Positions 16,883 to 17,962 of a DNA stretch of 17,962 nt are shown piece after piece. Below the pieces are notes generated by a model. The model saw only the letters and a program-made list of their open reading frames with translations, made no database searches and was not told where the DNA came from. Both the position numbers and the translations under genes were made by a program. Source of the stretch: Amoebophrya sp. AT5.2 (taxonomy: Eukaryota > Sar > Dinophyceae > Syndiniales > Amoebophryaceae); the NCBI GenBank assembly GCA_005223375.1, contig RXOD01004824.1, positions 1 to 17,962 of the forward strand, in the 5' to 3' direction. Every line of letters begins with the position of its first letter. Within the stretch, counting starts at the first letter, position 1.

Positions 16883-17962
16883 ATGAACGATCAGAGCCGC
16901 AGAATGGCCACCCTCGTCCTCTTGCAAAACGATGTGGACACGTTCGACGTCCCGTTCTTTGCAAGTACCCCACCCGCCGCCCCGAGGAGCAGGGCTGCTT
17001 GCGCGAGACCGGCTGCCCCGGCGGGCGCCAGGCTGTTCGCAGTTCTCGCTTTCTTGTCGGCCTGTGGTACCTCCCCGCTTCGCAAGGCCGGCAGCACGTG
17101 TTCAGCGCCACCTTGCTTCTGTAATGGCTTCGAGTTGGGTCGAGTCCGGCGGCGACGCGCAGTTCAGCCACGACCGCGGCGGGCCCAACAATCAACCCAG
17201 ATTGGCGGTGGCTTTCCAGGCGGATGGGACGGCACGGGAAGGGAACACGGCATGGGGAGGGAGCACTTTTGGAGCAACCCCAGACTGAGAGAACAGCAAC
17301 ACGCAGATCAGGTCGCCGGAAACGGGAGAGCGCGACTCTTCTCCGCGGAAGAAGTCACCGCGGCGGTTGCTGGATACCCTGCTGCCGCTCAAACTCAACG
17401 CACGAAGACCGTTCCTCGTGGCTGGGAAACAAACAGAAATCCAAATCACGGCCAACAGCAGCAGCAATACCCGGTCGCTCAGCAAGAACAGCTCCTACAG
17501 CGCCAGCAGCACTATCCCGTTCAGCAAGACCAGGTCCGGCAACATCACGGGGGCCCCTCTTTCTACGGTGAGCAGCAGCAGCAGCACCTCCCGACTTCTT
17601 GGCACCAGCAGCATGCCGCGCAAGTCGGCGCCCGCCCGCTGCCACCGCAACACCACGGCCACGCGGCGCCGGCAGCGGGCCCGCAACACCACCTCCAGCC
17701 CCCCCAACAACACCAGCAGCCCGCAGCACAACTCCAGGAAGTCTACCAGGCCCCGGCGATAGTATCTTCTCACCGCGGCTCTGCAACGGTTCCGGAACTC
17801 GCGGACCAACACGAGCAAAGCCCGCAGCCGGAGTCCCCCCCGGTACCTCCGCTCGTCCCTCCACTCACTCCTCCGCCCTCCAATCCGCGGCCAATTCCAG
17901 TAGAAGACCTTGATCCGAGAAGCAGAACCCTGACCCTCGACCAGGCCACCGCGCGCCGGCTC
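16883..17962 (+). CDS. Gln/His/Pro-rich protein, 3' partial, no domain recognised
   Basis: From ATG at 16883 (MNDQSRRMATLVLLQNDVD), after a stop at 16877-16879, the frame is open for 360 codons to the window edge; a second ATG is at 16904. Residues about 50-66 (ARLFAVLAFLSACGTSPL) are hydrophobic, perhaps a weak membrane or signal segment. From residue 191 the protein is Gln/His/Pro-rich with short polyglutamine runs (QQQQQY, GEQQQQH), and then Pro-rich (PPVPPLVPPLTPPP) before a charged region, PVEDLDPRSRTLTLDQ, at the edge. Other frames have similar length because CAG repeats read as Gln, Ser or Ala, but all stop; this one alone runs unbroken. The C-terminus is missing and the first 60 codons could belong to other exons. 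Possibly a transcription-related or RNA-binding factor; no evidence beyond composition. Confidence 0.55.
   Translation, partial: MNDQSRRMATLVLLQNDVDTFDVPFFASTPPAAPRSRAACARPAAPAGARLFAVLAFLSACGTSPLRKAGSTCSAPPCFCNGFELGRVRRRRAVQPRPRRAQQSTQIGGGFPGGWDGTGREHGMGREHFWSNPRLREQQHADQVAGNGRARLFSAEEVTAAVAGYPAAAQTQRTKTVPRGWETNRNPNHGQQQQQYPVAQQEQLLQRQQHYPVQQDQVRQHHGGPSFYGEQQQQHLPTSWHQQHAAQVGARPLPPQHHGHAAPAAGPQHHLQPPQQHQQPAAQLQEVYQAPAIVSSHRGSATVPELADQHEQSPQPESPPVPPLVPPLTPPPSNPRPIPVEDLDPRSRTLTLDQATARRL

Overview
This window looks like nuclear DNA of a protist. It has large GC-rich coding blocks separated by AT-richer stretches. Acceptable GT-AG introns with pyrimidine-rich acceptors must be removed to complete at least three genes, and the domains are eukaryotic (IQ, C2, FN3, FtsJ-like). 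There are no bacterial operons, Shine-Dalgarno sites or tRNA/rRNA genes. The protein style (IQ scaffolds, FV-x-E amphipathic helices, very long low-complexity arms) fits an alveolate such as a dinoflagellate or syndinean relative. That lineage call is inference; no spliced-leader or other lineage-specific sequence was found.

Layout, all genes on the + strand. (1) 1-2239: 3' part of a scaffold protein with six near-identical calmodulin-binding IQ units and two AKAP-like helices, followed by an AATAAA signal. (2) 2240-3551: no gene recognised. (3) 3552-4213: a small two-exon gene of about 100 codons whose intron is flanked by a GAGTAC direct repeat. (4) 4610-7544: a tandem duplication. A segment of about 1.2 kb (4940-6154) is repeated at 6155-7337, so the tail of gene A (4610-5362) is copied in frame onto the 3' side of gene B (5756 onward), making a B-A' chimera (5756-6544), followed by a second B copy (6939-7544). 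(5) 7545-8511: several short protein-like pieces in different frames, perhaps exons of the same or another gene. (6) 8512-11812: a two-exon gene for a roughly 1000-residue protein with a long disordered arm, a C2 domain completed only by splicing, and two FN3 domains. (7) 12819-16252: a two-exon gene for a 984-residue protein with a degenerate FtsJ/RrmJ-like methyltransferase fold. (8) 16883-17962: a frame open to the window edge, encoding a Gln/Pro-rich protein.

No pathway links these genes. The IQ scaffold and C2-FN3 protein could both act in calcium-dependent signalling or cytoskeletal processes, but the sequence does not show they work together. The most interesting structures are the duplication with its chimeric gene and uneven divergence between halves, the AKAP-like plus IQ architecture, the repeat-flanked intron and the degenerate methyltransferase. 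Several long open frames begin at GTG or TTG; I treated those as internal and moved starts to ATG or a splice acceptor.
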